From: Siphonobacter aquaeclarae
GTDB taxonomy: Bacteria > Bacteroidota > Bacteroidia > Cytophagales > Spirosomataceae
DNA: 64,000 nt
Direction of reading: 5' to 3'
Assembly (NCBI RefSeq): GCF_900103285.1
Contig: NZ_FNGS01000012.1
Coordinates: 1-64,000 of the forward strand
Below the pieces are notes generated by a model that was not told the DNA's origin, made no database searches, and was given only the letters and a program-made list of their open reading frames with translations. The position numbers and the translations under genes are program-made. Of the stretch, positions 23,660 to 32,109 are shown in pieces (positions within the stretch are counted from its first letter, which is position 1; every line of letters begins with the position of its first letter).

Positions 23660-23750
23660 GGTCGTGTTGTTGTTTTATTGACACGACAAAGGTCCGGACA
23701 GGGGCGCGTCGCGACCCATAAACAAGTATAGGAAATACCCTTAAACAAGA

Positions 23751-24326
23751 TTAAGCCGTCGCGAGATCCTTCCGGATTTTACTGAGAAATTCCGGCGTAA
23801 TACCGAGGTAGGAAGCGATCTGCGTATTGGGCAGGCGGGAAGCCAGTTTGGGGTACTGGTCGAGAAAAGAAAGGTACCGTTCCTGAGCCGTAGAGCTGAT
23901 GTTCTGAAGCACACGATTTTGCAGCTCCACATACTTATCTTCAATGATAACCTTGAAAATCCGGTCGAGCTTCGAAACATGCGTGTAGAGAAAATACAGG
24001 TCCTTCTGTTCGATCTGCAGAACAGCAGCCGGCTCGATGGCTTCGATGAACAACCGGCTGGCTTTGCCGGAGTGGAAACTTCCGATATCAGCAATCCACT
24101 CATTCTCAGCCGCAAACTGAAGATTGTGTTCGTTGCCCTTTGCATCTACGCCAAACATGCGGAAACATCCTTCTACCACGAAGGTATAATGCCTGCAGGG
24201 AAACCCTTCCTGCAAAAGGGCCTGCCTTCTGCGGATCCGTCGCTCCGTAACCCGTTCGGTGATCAGTTGCCTTTCGGCTTCGGTAAGCGGGAGAAAACGT
24301 TCAAAAAAAGGAATAAGAGGAAGCAT
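23751..24326 (-). CDS. Crp/Fnr-family transcriptional regulator
   Basis: 191 residues with a cyclic-nucleotide-binding-like beta-roll (about 20-115, VVEGCFRMFGVDAKGNEHNL, FHSGKAS) and a C-terminal helix-turn-helix (NTQIASYLGITPEFLSKIRKDL). No Fe-S cysteine set. Bacteroidota have many such regulators with unknown signals. It precedes the F420-reductase-like gene on the same strand, a pairing often seen for a local regulator and its target. Confidence 0.9.
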   Translation of the reverse strand: MLPLIPFFERFLPLTEAERQLITERVTERRIRRRQALLQEGFPCRHYTFVVEGCFRMFGVDAKGNEHNLQFAAENEWIADIGSFHSGKASRLFIEAIEPAAVLQIEQKDLYFLYTHVSKLDRIFKVIIEDKYVELQNRVLQNISSTAQERYLSFLDQYPKLASRLPNTQIASYLGITPEFLSKIRKDLATA

Positions 24327-24460
24327 ACCGGCAATAGATTTCCTGCAAAGCTACGCCGCGGGCGCCGACTTTGCGACGGCGCCGGAAATTCCGGCTGCAT
24401 CAGACAACACCGGCCCTGTTTACGGAGTTTTACGAATGAAACTTCTTCAACGCCTTCTCT

Positions 24461-24835
24461 ATGAGCACGTTTCCCGAATTCCGCACCATGAGCGTCCAGC
24501 TGGTAGTTCCGGACCTGGAGCGCTCGATTGATTTTTATACCGGCCTGCTGGGTTTTGCGGTGGAGTTCCGGTACGAGGATTTTTACGCCGGATTGTACCG
24601 GGACGGGCACTCCATTCACCTGAAATCCGGTACTCCGACGCCGGAAGAGCGGCTCAACCGACGGGAAAATGAACACCTCGATTTGCTTTTTTCGGTCCGG
24701 AATATTGAACATACCTACGAACGCTGGCTGAACGATCCGGCCGCCGAGATCATCGTACCGCTCCGGTCGATGCCGTACGGAAAGGAATTTTACATCGCGG
24801 ACGCTGACGGATACGTGCTTGGTTTTCTGGAATGA
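24461..24835 (+). CDS. VOC-family (glyoxalase/bleomycin-resistance fold) protein
   Basis: 124 residues, one pair of beta-alpha-beta-beta-beta modules: LVVPDLERSIDFYTGLLGFA at 13-32 and YIADADGYVLGFLE at the end. These enzymes bind a metal through His/Glu at fixed strands; HSIHLKS and the final GFLE supply possible ligands. The reaction is not predictable. Convergent with the Wzi gene (20-bp gap), divergent from the Crp/Fnr gene. Confidence 0.88.
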   Translation: MSTFPEFRTMSVQLVVPDLERSIDFYTGLLGFAVEFRYEDFYAGLYRDGHSIHLKSGTPTPEERLNRRENEHLDLLFSVRNIEHTYERWLNDPAAEIIVPLRSMPYGKEFYIADADGYVLGFLE

Positions 24836-24854
24836 GAAAGGTGAATTCGCCCGG

Positions 24855-26339
24855 CTACCAGTTTCCGGACTTCCGCAGCGCGAGAAAAGCACCGAGTGCA
24901 TTTTCATACAACTGACCGTTGTCATACGCTACCGCTCCGGAAAATTCCGCCCCGCCCCAAAACGGAAGCCGGATACCCATCCGCAGGAGGCCGGAAAACT
25001 GACGCCTCGGGCTGTCGGAAAAGGGGGAATTATAGGTCCCGTAGTTTTCCGAAAAAGAACCGCGTAGCTCCCAGGTAGTGCGGCGGCGGTAGCGGCCGCT
25101 CACCGTGAGCGATGCTACCTGAACGCGGTTGTTGGGAAAGCCCCGGACATGCGACGGGTTTTGGAGCTCATCGTCGGGTTGAATGAACGGCGTACCGATG
25201 GCCTTCCCGTTATACGTCCAGCCGTCCTGGTACTGGCTGTGGTTGAAGTAGTTATCGTTTCCGCGCTTGAGCGGGTCGTTGATATCGAAGGTCGGGCCAC
25301 CCTGGTTGGTCGTACTCAGCCATTCCAGGTTAACCCGCAACAGATGCAGGTTCGATGCCTGCTGAATTTTGTTGAGATACCGGATACCATTAAGCCCGTC
25401 CGTGACATTAATCAGGTAAAACAACGACCCGTCTTCATACATGCTTTGCCGGTACACGAAGACATTGAAATCGCAGTGATTCCATTCTGCCCCTAGGTCC
25501 AGCGTACCCAGGTGATTGCCAATCCGGTTTACGTCGATCGAAATAAAGTCGTCTGCGGGGTATCCGGCATATCCATAGTGTACCTGCATACTCTTCGCCA
25601 GAACGACTCCGTTCCAGTAGGCAAACCAGGAGCCGTTGAACCTGCCGTGTTTGGAGAGAATACCGGGATCGTCCTTCAGAAAATCAGAATAGCCTCCCCA
25701 TTGGGCAAAATGATTCAGACCGGCGTACAGGCGGACCGGCCACGTTTCCTTTCCCAGCCGGAAGTACAACCCCTTGGAATGCAGGTAGACATTTTGCGCA
25801 AAACCGTCTTTGGGATTTCCGAACCAGCCATGCGCATACCAGGCCCTGAATGCCAGCCATTTGCCGATGAAAGGTACCGGCGCGAAGCCGCGCGTACCGA
25901 TCTGGACCTGCGGAATAGGCAGTGCGTTGCCCGACCAGGCCAGCGAGCGCATGCCGGTCAGCGTATCCGACAGCCCGTAGTATTCCCGTCTTCTGCCGGC
26001 ATATAGTTCCCATTTTTTGAATTGCAGACCGAGGTATCCCTGGACGAGAACGCCCTTTGTTCCGGGATTTTGTGTTTGAAGTACTCCTTCGGCGCCAGCT
26101 GTCAGGGCCCACCGATCCGGATGCCGTGAGAGGGGCAGCCGGTATGTGCCGCCTGCTGAAAACAGGCCGGACTGCGGCGCAAGCGGGACGGTACCGAACT
26201 GGTTGGCACGGAGGTAAAAAGGCGTCCTGCTTCCGGTAGACAGGGCGGTGGTACCCAGCTCGGCAAACCAGGTTCCGGCTCGTTTCTGAGCATTCGCCTG
26301 AAGGAAAAGCAGTAACAATAGTCCGGGTAGATATTTCAT
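24855..26339 (-). CDS. Capsule assembly Wzi family outer-membrane protein
   Basis: 494 residues with a signal peptide (MKYLPGLLLLLFLQANAQ). The body is a large beta-barrel rich in aromatic girdle residues, with the family segments YAGRRREYYGLSD, SWFAYWNGVVLAKSMQVHYG and LDLGAEWNHCDFNVFVYRQS. Wzi proteins anchor capsular polysaccharide at the cell surface; Bacteroidota relatives are often far from capsule genes, as here. Its 5' region is long and contains a hairpin (26408-26436) and a block of 11-bp TAAT repeats (26561-26604) shared with the metallophosphatase promoter region. Confidence 0.87.
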   Translation of the reverse strand: MKYLPGLLLLLFLQANAQKRAGTWFAELGTTALSTGSRTPFYLRANQFGTVPLAPQSGLFSAGGTYRLPLSRHPDRWALTAGAEGVLQTQNPGTKGVLVQGYLGLQFKKWELYAGRRREYYGLSDTLTGMRSLAWSGNALPIPQVQIGTRGFAPVPFIGKWLAFRAWYAHGWFGNPKDGFAQNVYLHSKGLYFRLGKETWPVRLYAGLNHFAQWGGYSDFLKDDPGILSKHGRFNGSWFAYWNGVVLAKSMQVHYGYAGYPADDFISIDVNRIGNHLGTLDLGAEWNHCDFNVFVYRQSMYEDGSLFYLINVTDGLNGIRYLNKIQQASNLHLLRVNLEWLSTTNQGGPTFDINDPLKRGNDNYFNHSQYQDGWTYNGKAIGTPFIQPDDELQNPSHVRGFPNNRVQVASLTVSGRYRRRTTWELRGSFSENYGTYNSPFSDSPRRQFSGLLRMGIRLPFWGGAEFSGAVAYDNGQLYENALGAFLALRKSGNW

Positions 26340-26407
26340 AGAAACAATAAGGTAGTGTTTCCGTGGTATTCCGCGGAAGGAGGGAAGGAGGGTTGATCCG
26401 GAGAAAG

Positions 26408-26436
26408 AACGGGTGCCTGACTGGCAGGTACCCGTT
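26408..26436 (-). promoter_or_regulatory. 12-bp hairpin in the Wzi 5' region
   Basis: AACGGGTGCCTG, loop ACTGG, CAGGTACCCGTT, with one G-T pair and no T run on either strand. It lies 69-97 nt upstream of the Wzi start codon, so it would be in the mRNA leader. Role unknown. Confidence 0.4.
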
Positions 26437-26560
26437 GACGGCCTATGTCTTACAGCCGGCGATAGAATAGCGCTTCATGGGTACTTTTTCGTTGGGGTGA
26501 AACAGCCGGGCGGTCCGGACCGGCGGCTAAGGTACACGCCCGGATCGGCGGATTTTTCCG

Positions 26561-26604
26561 TTTAATCTACTTCTAATGCAGGTTTAATTCAGGACTAATG
26601 CATT
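26561..26604. repeat. Four tandem 11-bp TAAT repeats (candidate response-regulator operator)
   Basis: Units TTTAATCTACT, TCTAATGCAGG, TTTAATTCAGG and ACTAATGCATT, each with TAAT at positions 3-6, so the period is exactly 11 bp. The central 17-mer TCTAATGCAGGTTTAAT recurs as TCTAATCGGGGTTTAAT at 41419-41435. OmpR/PhoB-type regulators bind direct repeats at 11-bp spacing. The block lies between the divergent Wzi (-) and sigma factor (+) genes. The rest of 26340-26810 shows no gene. Confidence 0.6.
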
Positions 26605-26770
26605 GCAGCCGAAGCCGGATGTGCGGCCGCCCCGATTAACCCGGTCTTTTGAAAACTCCGGGTAGGAAGCGTCCGTTTTCGTCTTTTTCCTACCACAACG
26701 AAACCTGTCTTATCCGTTAGTCAGGCAAATAATCTGCCACTCATTTCGACGGTGTTCGTTGATTGTTTTC

Positions 26771-26778
26771 TATTTTTG
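26771..26778 (+). promoter_or_regulatory. -7-like element of the ECF sigma operon
   Basis: TATTTTTG, a full TAnnTTTG match, 40 nt before the proposed TTG start. No TTG at the proper distance. Confidence 0.4.
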
Positions 26779-26810
26779 TCTCTACACGATAGAAAATTTG
26801 CCTCATCAAC

Positions 26811-27398
26811 TTGCTGAAACCGTTACTCACCGATGAAGTACTGTGGCACCGCCTGCGCGACGGAGACGAGGAAGCATTTACGTTGCTTTTCGAACGGTAT
26901 TACGGCAGAATGGTGGCATACGGGCGTTCACTGACGATAAGCCTGCCCGTCGCCGATTGCGTTCAGGAGGTATTTGCCGACCTCTGGCTTTACCGGCATA
27001 CGCTGAGCGAAACAGGCAGTATTCCGGCGTATCTCCTCGCCAGTACCCGCAAGCGCCTGGCACGTCTGTACGAGCGCGATCGTGTCTTTCGCCGGGCTTC
27101 GCCGCTGGATGGGCTGGAGTTTTCCCTTCCGTTTACTATTCAGGAACAGTTGATTACGGACGAAGAAACCGGCGAGGCCGTCCGCCAGCTCAACCGGTTG
27201 CTAAATGCCCTGCCGGCGCGCCAGCGGGAGGCGCTGTACCTTCGGTATCACCACGGTCTTCCGGTAGCGGAGATTGCGACCATGCTGCAGATCAATTACC
27301 AATCGGCCGTCAATCTCCTGCACCGCGCGGTTTCGCAGCTCCGGAGCGCCTGGGTTGGAGACCTGCCGCTGCTGCTCGCCTTTTTCTCGCTTTCCTGA
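26811..27398 (+). CDS. ECF RNA polymerase sigma factor (Bacteroidota SusC/D-linked type)
   Basis: 195 residues. Sigma region 2 (about 12-80) has DEEAFTLLFERYYGRMVAYG and VQEVFADLW; region 4 (about 125-180) has LPARQREALYLRYHHGLPVAEIA and the helix-turn-helix INYQSAVNLLHRAV. No in-frame ATG precedes region 2: an in-frame TAG lies at 26790, leaving TTG 26811 (or ATT 26796) as the start. Known role: activates the adjacent SusC/SusD operon when the FecR anti-sigma releases it. FecR follows 69 bp downstream. Confidence 0.92.
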   Translation: MLKPLLTDEVLWHRLRDGDEEAFTLLFERYYGRMVAYGRSLTISLPVADCVQEVFADLWLYRHTLSETGSIPAYLLASTRKRLARLYERDRVFRRASPLDGLEFSLPFTIQEQLITDEETGEAVRQLNRLLNALPARQREALYLRYHHGLPVAEIATMLQINYQSAVNLLHRAVSQLRSAWVGDLPLLLAFFSLS

Positions 27399-27467
27399 AT
27401 AATTTTTTCCCGGGACTGAGTATGGTTTTCCGGGGCCGACCTCTCCCCGTCTGAAACCCTTTTTCAG

Positions 27468-28508
27468 ATGGAAGACTACGAAAAAGCCGAAGATTTTCTT
27501 GACGACGAATCGTTCCGGAAATGGATTCTGGAGGGCGACGACCGTGCCGGCTGGTCGGCCTGGCTACGGGACAATCCGGAGCGGGAGCCTGCTGTCCGGG
27601 AGGCCCGGCACTGGCTGCTCGCGACGGGAGTACCCGCAGGCGAGGCGCCTGATACCGGTGAAGCGCTCCGGGCTACCTGGCAGAAGATTCAGGAAGGGGA
27701 AAATACGCTCCGGCCTCGTCGTTTTCTGACGCCGGTACGCATCGCTGCCTCCGTGGCCGTTGTGGCGCTGGTAGCCGTTGTCTTCTACATGATCCGTCCG
27801 TCAGCGCCTTCCGGAACGCCGCGTGCGGTCGCGCCGGGTGAAACGATTGTGCAGGCGATGGATAAGCCACGGCTCGTAGCGCTGCCCGATGGCAGCTCCG
27901 TCCTCCTTCAACCCAACAGTTCGCTGACGTATGCTCCGGCGTTTGCTTCGCGGCAGGTCCGCCTGAAAGGGGAGGCTTTCTTCGAGATCCGGAAAGACGC
28001 CGCACATCCGTTTCTGGTATTTGCCAATGAAACGGTCACGCGGGTAGTGGGCACGAGTTTCCGGGTGATTGCCTGGGAGCATCGCCCGGATGTAGAGGTG
28101 GTAGTGCATACCGGAAAGGTGAAGGTCTATTCCCGGAAATCCTTTGAAGAAAAAGGCGAAGCCGGCATCGCCCTCAGCCCGAATGAAGCCGTGCGGGTAT
28201 CGACCGGCCAATTCGAGAAACTAACCCGCAAGCCGGAACCAACCAGTGCCGCCGTCGCCAAAGTAGAAGAAACCAGTTTTGAGTTTACTGATACGCCTGT
28301 CAGTCGGATTTTCCAGACGCTCGAACAGGCCTATCCCATCCGGATTACGTTCCCGGAAAGCGTGTTGAAAGACTGCTATCTCTCGACATCGCTGACGGAC
28401 GAGCCGCTGCCGGAGAAACTCAAGATTGTCTGCGAAAGCCTCGGCAATAATACCCGGTTTGAGATAAAAGGAGACCAGATTACCATTTACTCCACCGGCT
28501 GTAACTGA
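27468..28508 (+). CDS. FecR-type anti-sigma factor
   Basis: 346 residues. A cytoplasmic N-terminal part (1-87) should bind the sigma factor; a single membrane helix follows (about 88-109, VRIAASVAVVALVAVVFYMI). The periplasmic FecR domain (about 118-215) contains LPDGSSVLLQPNSSLTYA and GEAFFEIRKDAAHPF, and a DUF4974 domain ends the protein (about 270-340, FEFTDTPVSRIFQTLEQAY). It senses the loaded SusC receptor through the STN domain of the latter and controls the sigma factor encoded just upstream. Confidence 0.93.
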   Translation: MEDYEKAEDFLDDESFRKWILEGDDRAGWSAWLRDNPEREPAVREARHWLLATGVPAGEAPDTGEALRATWQKIQEGENTLRPRRFLTPVRIAASVAVVALVAVVFYMIRPSAPSGTPRAVAPGETIVQAMDKPRLVALPDGSSVLLQPNSSLTYAPAFASRQVRLKGEAFFEIRKDAAHPFLVFANETVTRVVGTSFRVIAWEHRPDVEVVVHTGKVKVYSRKSFEEKGEAGIALSPNEAVRVSTGQFEKLTRKPEPTSAAVAKVEETSFEFTDTPVSRIFQTLEQAYPIRITFPESVLKDCYLSTSLTDEPLPEKLKIVCESLGNNTRFEIKGDQITIYSTGCN

Positions 28509-28654
28509 TTCCTCCCCACAAAAAAGCGCCGGGATGCTGCTACATGCCGACGCTCCTGAAAATCCCTGTTGACGAATGGTCTGCCCTCTGCCAAGGGCCA
28601 GGGATTGTTTTTGCCTATACCGTGAAAGTATGTACTCAAAAACAAGTCAAAACT

Positions 28655-31600
28655 ATGAAAAAAACCTTGACCACCAAACGATTACTCTACCAGATCGTGC
28701 AAAAGTCAATCCTGCAGTTTATCCTCGCAATCATCTGTTCGGGCATGGCGCTGGCGGTCCCCGTGTCGGGACAGAATCTCCTCGACAAGCGGGTGAACGT
28801 GCAGTTCACGGACCTCGCGCCGGAGCAGGCGCTGCATCGGCTGGAGGAGTCGGCCGGGGTTCGCTTTTCCTATAATTCACGCCTGCTCGACCCGTCCCGC
28901 CGGCTGACGCTTACCGCTCGGGAAGAACCCCTGCATCAGGTACTGGACCGGCTGCTGAAACCTTTTCATATCCGCTATGTACAGGTCAGCAACCGCATTG
29001 TATTGAAGCGTGCGGAGGAAGCAGAGGTACCGGTTGTGCCGGAATGGCCGGTGGATCGTACCCTGACCGGCTCGGTGAAAGATGACAAAGGGGAGCCTCT
29101 TCCGGGCGCGACCGTGCTCGTCAAAGGGACCGACCGGGGTACCACAACCGATGACAAGGGCCGCTTTGCGCTTTCCATTCCGGAGCGATCGGTTACGCTC
29201 GTGGTCAGCTATGTGGGCTTCACGTCTCAGGAACAGGTAGTTGGCGCGAAAACAACGCTCGATATCGTGCTGCTCTCAGACCTGAAAATGATGGGAGAAG
29301 TGGTTGTAGTCGGGTTCGGGACGCAGAAGAAAGTCAACCTCACGGGCGCGGTCAGCCAGATCTCTTCCGACCGCCTCGAAAACCGGCCCGTGGCCAATAT
29401 GGGCCAGGCGTTGCAGGGCGTGATTCCGAACCTGAACGTCTCCATTGCCAACGGCAGCCCGAATACCACGCCGAGTATTAACGTACGCGGGGGGACGTCG
29501 TTCGCTAAAAATTCCAGCGGAAACATGGAGTTTTTGTCCGGAAGTCCGCTGATTCTGGTGGACGGGATCGAAATGGATATCAACCAGCTGAATCCGGAAG
29601 ATGTCGAGAGTATTTCGGTGCTGAAAGACGCGGCGTCAGCGGCTATTTACGGCGCGCGGGCGGCCTATGGGGTTATGCTGGTCACGACGAAAAAGGGAAA
29701 GAAATCCGAGCGTACCCGTATTTCCTACAGCAATTCCTTCCAGCAGAGTCAACCATCTTCCGTCCCGCATCTGCTGGATGCCTATACCATTCAGAATGCC
29801 GCAATCAATGCCCTCAAGCTGGAAAACAAAACGCCCACGAGCGACGCCCTGCTGAAGCTTGACAAAATCGGCGCGTACATGGCTAACCCGTCGACCGAAC
29901 AACCCTACTACATGGACGCAGGCGGAAACATCATCTGGGTTGGGAATACCGACGTATACGGACTGGCCGTGCGGCGTTTTTCACCCATGCAGAAGCACAA
30001 CCTGAACCTTTCCGGCGGCAGCGGAAAGACCTCCTACTACGGTTCGCTGGGGTATCAGACACAGGACGGCTTATATAAAATCAACACCGACACCTACAAG
30101 CGGTACAATACGATGCTGAACGTGACGTCGGAGGTATCCGACTGGTTTTCAGTGGAGTTGCGTTCGCAGTATAACTTCAGCCAGTATACCGAACCCGTTA
30201 ATCCGGGCGGAAAAGGAGGGTGGTGGACGGCCATGGCCCAGGAACCCGGCCGGAACATCAACATGCCGGTAAAGACGCCGGCCAATAGCCCGGTGGGGGT
30301 GATGTATACCGATAACATCCTGTCGTTCATGGACTACGGGTCGATGAACCGGGAAAAGAAAGAGACCATCGTACTGGGTGCTTCGCCGGTGATTACCCCG
30401 CTGAAAGGCTGGCGGATCCGGAGTGACCTGTCGTTCAAATCGTACAACTACGACCGTAAACAGATAGTGCCGGAACTCAAACGCATTGATACCCGCTGGG
30501 ATTCTCCGACCACTACGCATACCTCGCCGAGCTATATCCAGCGCTGGAAAACGCACGCTAACCAGTATACGATCAACGCCTATTCCGACTATACACGGAC
30601 GATCGGCAAACATGAACTCTACGGGCTGGTCGGCTTTAACCAGGAATGGTATGTATCAGACTACCTCGGCGGCCGGGGAGAGAATATCCTGTCGTCGAGT
30701 ATTCCCGTCATCTCCCAGACACTTGGCAATGAATATGCCTATGATTCGGAAGAACACTGGGCTATCCGCGGCGGCTTTTACCGGTTTACCTATAATTACG
30801 GAGGAAAGTACCTGTTCGAATCGAATGGCCGGTATGACGGTACTTCCCGCTTCCCGTCGGCGAGCCGGTTCAAGTTTTTCTCCTCCTTTTCCGGCGCCTG
30901 GCATGTGACCAACGAACGTTTCGCTGCTCCGATTACGCCGTATGTCAACGACCTGAAGCTCAGGGCTTCCTATGGTAGTCTGGGCAATCAGAACGTCGCC
31001 AATTACATCTATATTCCCTCCTACAGTACCATCACGCAGGTACAGCAACTGTTCAATGGCGTTCGTCCGGTAGGTATCACGCCTCCCGGGCTCGTGGATC
31101 CGGCCCTGACGTGGGAGACGGCGTCGACCGTAGATTTCGGCGCGGACATGACGCTGTTCAAGCGACTGGAGCTGTCGTTCGACTGGTACCGCCGCACCAC
31201 CTCCGACATTCTCGTGGACGGAGACAAGTACCCGGCGGTGATCGGTACCAGCGCGCCGACCAAAAACTCCGGCCAGATGAAGACGACCGGCTGGGAATTT
31301 TCGTCGAAGTGGAGAGACCGCCTCGAAAACGGCCTGAGCTATGACGTTCTTTTCACACTGTCGGATTATCAATCCTCGATCCGCCGGTTCGACGGTAACC
31401 CCAACTATCTCCTCAGTACCCTGTATGCCGGTCAGCGCATGGGCGAAATATGGGGGTATCGGACCGCGGGGATCTTCCGGACAGATGATGAAATCAAGGC
31501 GGCGCCGAGCCAGTCCCTCCTGAGCACCGGCGTATGGTACCCCGGCGACGTGAGGTATGTTGATGCCAACGGAGACGGCAAAATCGGTCCGGGAGCGAGT

Positions 31601-32107
31601 ACGCTGGCAGACCCGGGCGACCGCCGCATCATCGGCAACAACACACCGCGCTTTCAGTTTGGATTGAATACCAATGTTTCGTTCAGGGGTTTTGACCTCA
31701 ACCTGTTCTTTCAGGGTGTCGGCAAGCGGGACTTCTGGATCGGAAGTAACCTGTACTGGGGCGCGATTGCCGGGGGAACCGGTACCTGGGACGTCTACAA
31801 CAACTCCTGGACGCCGGAACGGACGGATGCCTTTTTTCCGGCCTACAAGGCCAAATCGGCCAATATCGTCACGCAGACAAAATACCTCGTCAATGCTGCC
31901 TATATCCGCCTGAAAAACGTGACGCTGGGATACTCCCTGCCGAAGAAGCTGCTGAAACCCCTTCACCTCGACAAAGTCCGGGTATATGGCTCTACCTACA
32001 ACATCTGGGAGTATGCCAAAACCCCAAAAATGTTTGATCCTGAGGTGCTTTCGTTCGACTATCCCATGATCCGTTCCCTTGCTTTTGGACTTCAGGTTTC
32101 TTTCTAA
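28655..32107 (+). CDS. SusC/RagA TonB-linked outer-membrane transporter with STN domain
   Basis: 1150 residues from ATG 28655 (MKKTLTTKRLLYQ); the open frame begins 37 codons earlier without a signal sequence. Order: signal peptide, STN/secretin-type signalling domain (about 48-115, VQFTDLAPEQALHRL), carboxypeptidase-like beta-sandwich (about 132-215, GEPLPGATVLVKGTDRGTTT), TonB plug with VESISVLKDAASAAIYGARA, then the barrel. With SusD it forms the pedal-bin importer for oligosaccharides. The STN domain pairs with the FecR protein upstream. It is followed 2 bp later by susD; the fucosidase gene suggests a fucose-bearing glycan. Confidence 0.96.
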   Translation: MKKTLTTKRLLYQIVQKSILQFILAIICSGMALAVPVSGQNLLDKRVNVQFTDLAPEQALHRLEESAGVRFSYNSRLLDPSRRLTLTAREEPLHQVLDRLLKPFHIRYVQVSNRIVLKRAEEAEVPVVPEWPVDRTLTGSVKDDKGEPLPGATVLVKGTDRGTTTDDKGRFALSIPERSVTLVVSYVGFTSQEQVVGAKTTLDIVLLSDLKMMGEVVVVGFGTQKKVNLTGAVSQISSDRLENRPVANMGQALQGVIPNLNVSIANGSPNTTPSINVRGGTSFAKNSSGNMEFLSGSPLILVDGIEMDINQLNPEDVESISVLKDAASAAIYGARAAYGVMLVTTKKGKKSERTRISYSNSFQQSQPSSVPHLLDAYTIQNAAINALKLENKTPTSDALLKLDKIGAYMANPSTEQPYYMDAGGNIIWVGNTDVYGLAVRRFSPMQKHNLNLSGGSGKTSYYGSLGYQTQDGLYKINTDTYKRYNTMLNVTSEVSDWFSVELRSQYNFSQYTEPVNPGGKGGWWTAMAQEPGRNINMPVKTPANSPVGVMYTDNILSFMDYGSMNREKKETIVLGASPVITPLKGWRIRSDLSFKSYNYDRKQIVPELKRIDTRWDSPTTTHTSPSYIQRWKTHANQYTINAYSDYTRTIGKHELYGLVGFNQEWYVSDYLGGRGENILSSSIPVISQTLGNEYAYDSEEHWAIRGGFYRFTYNYGGKYLFESNGRYDGTSRFPSASRFKFFSSFSGAWHVTNERFAAPITPYVNDLKLRASYGSLGNQNVANYIYIPSYSTITQVQQLFNGVRPVGITPPGLVDPALTWETASTVDFGADMTLFKRLELSFDWYRRTTSDILVDGDKYPAVIGTSAPTKNSGQMKTTGWEFSSKWRDRLENGLSYDVLFTLSDYQSSIRRFDGNPNYLLSTLYAGQRMGEIWGYRTAGIFRTDDEIKAAPSQSLLSTGVWYPGDVRYVDANGDGKIGPGASTLADPGDRRIIGNNTPRFQFGLNTNVSFRGFDLNLFFQGVGKRDFWIGSNLYWGAIAGGTGTWDVYNNSWTPERTDAFFPAYKAKSANIVTQTKYLVNAAYIRLKNVTLGYSLPKKLLKPLHLDKVRVYGSTYNIWEYAKTPKMFDPEVLSFDYPMIRSLAFGLQVSF

Positions 32108-32109
32108 CG

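Noticed and set aside
30656-31966. Long open frame antisense to the susC gene at 28655
   Set aside because: It lies fully inside a well-supported gene and its translation has no family features; a by-product of GC-rich codon use.
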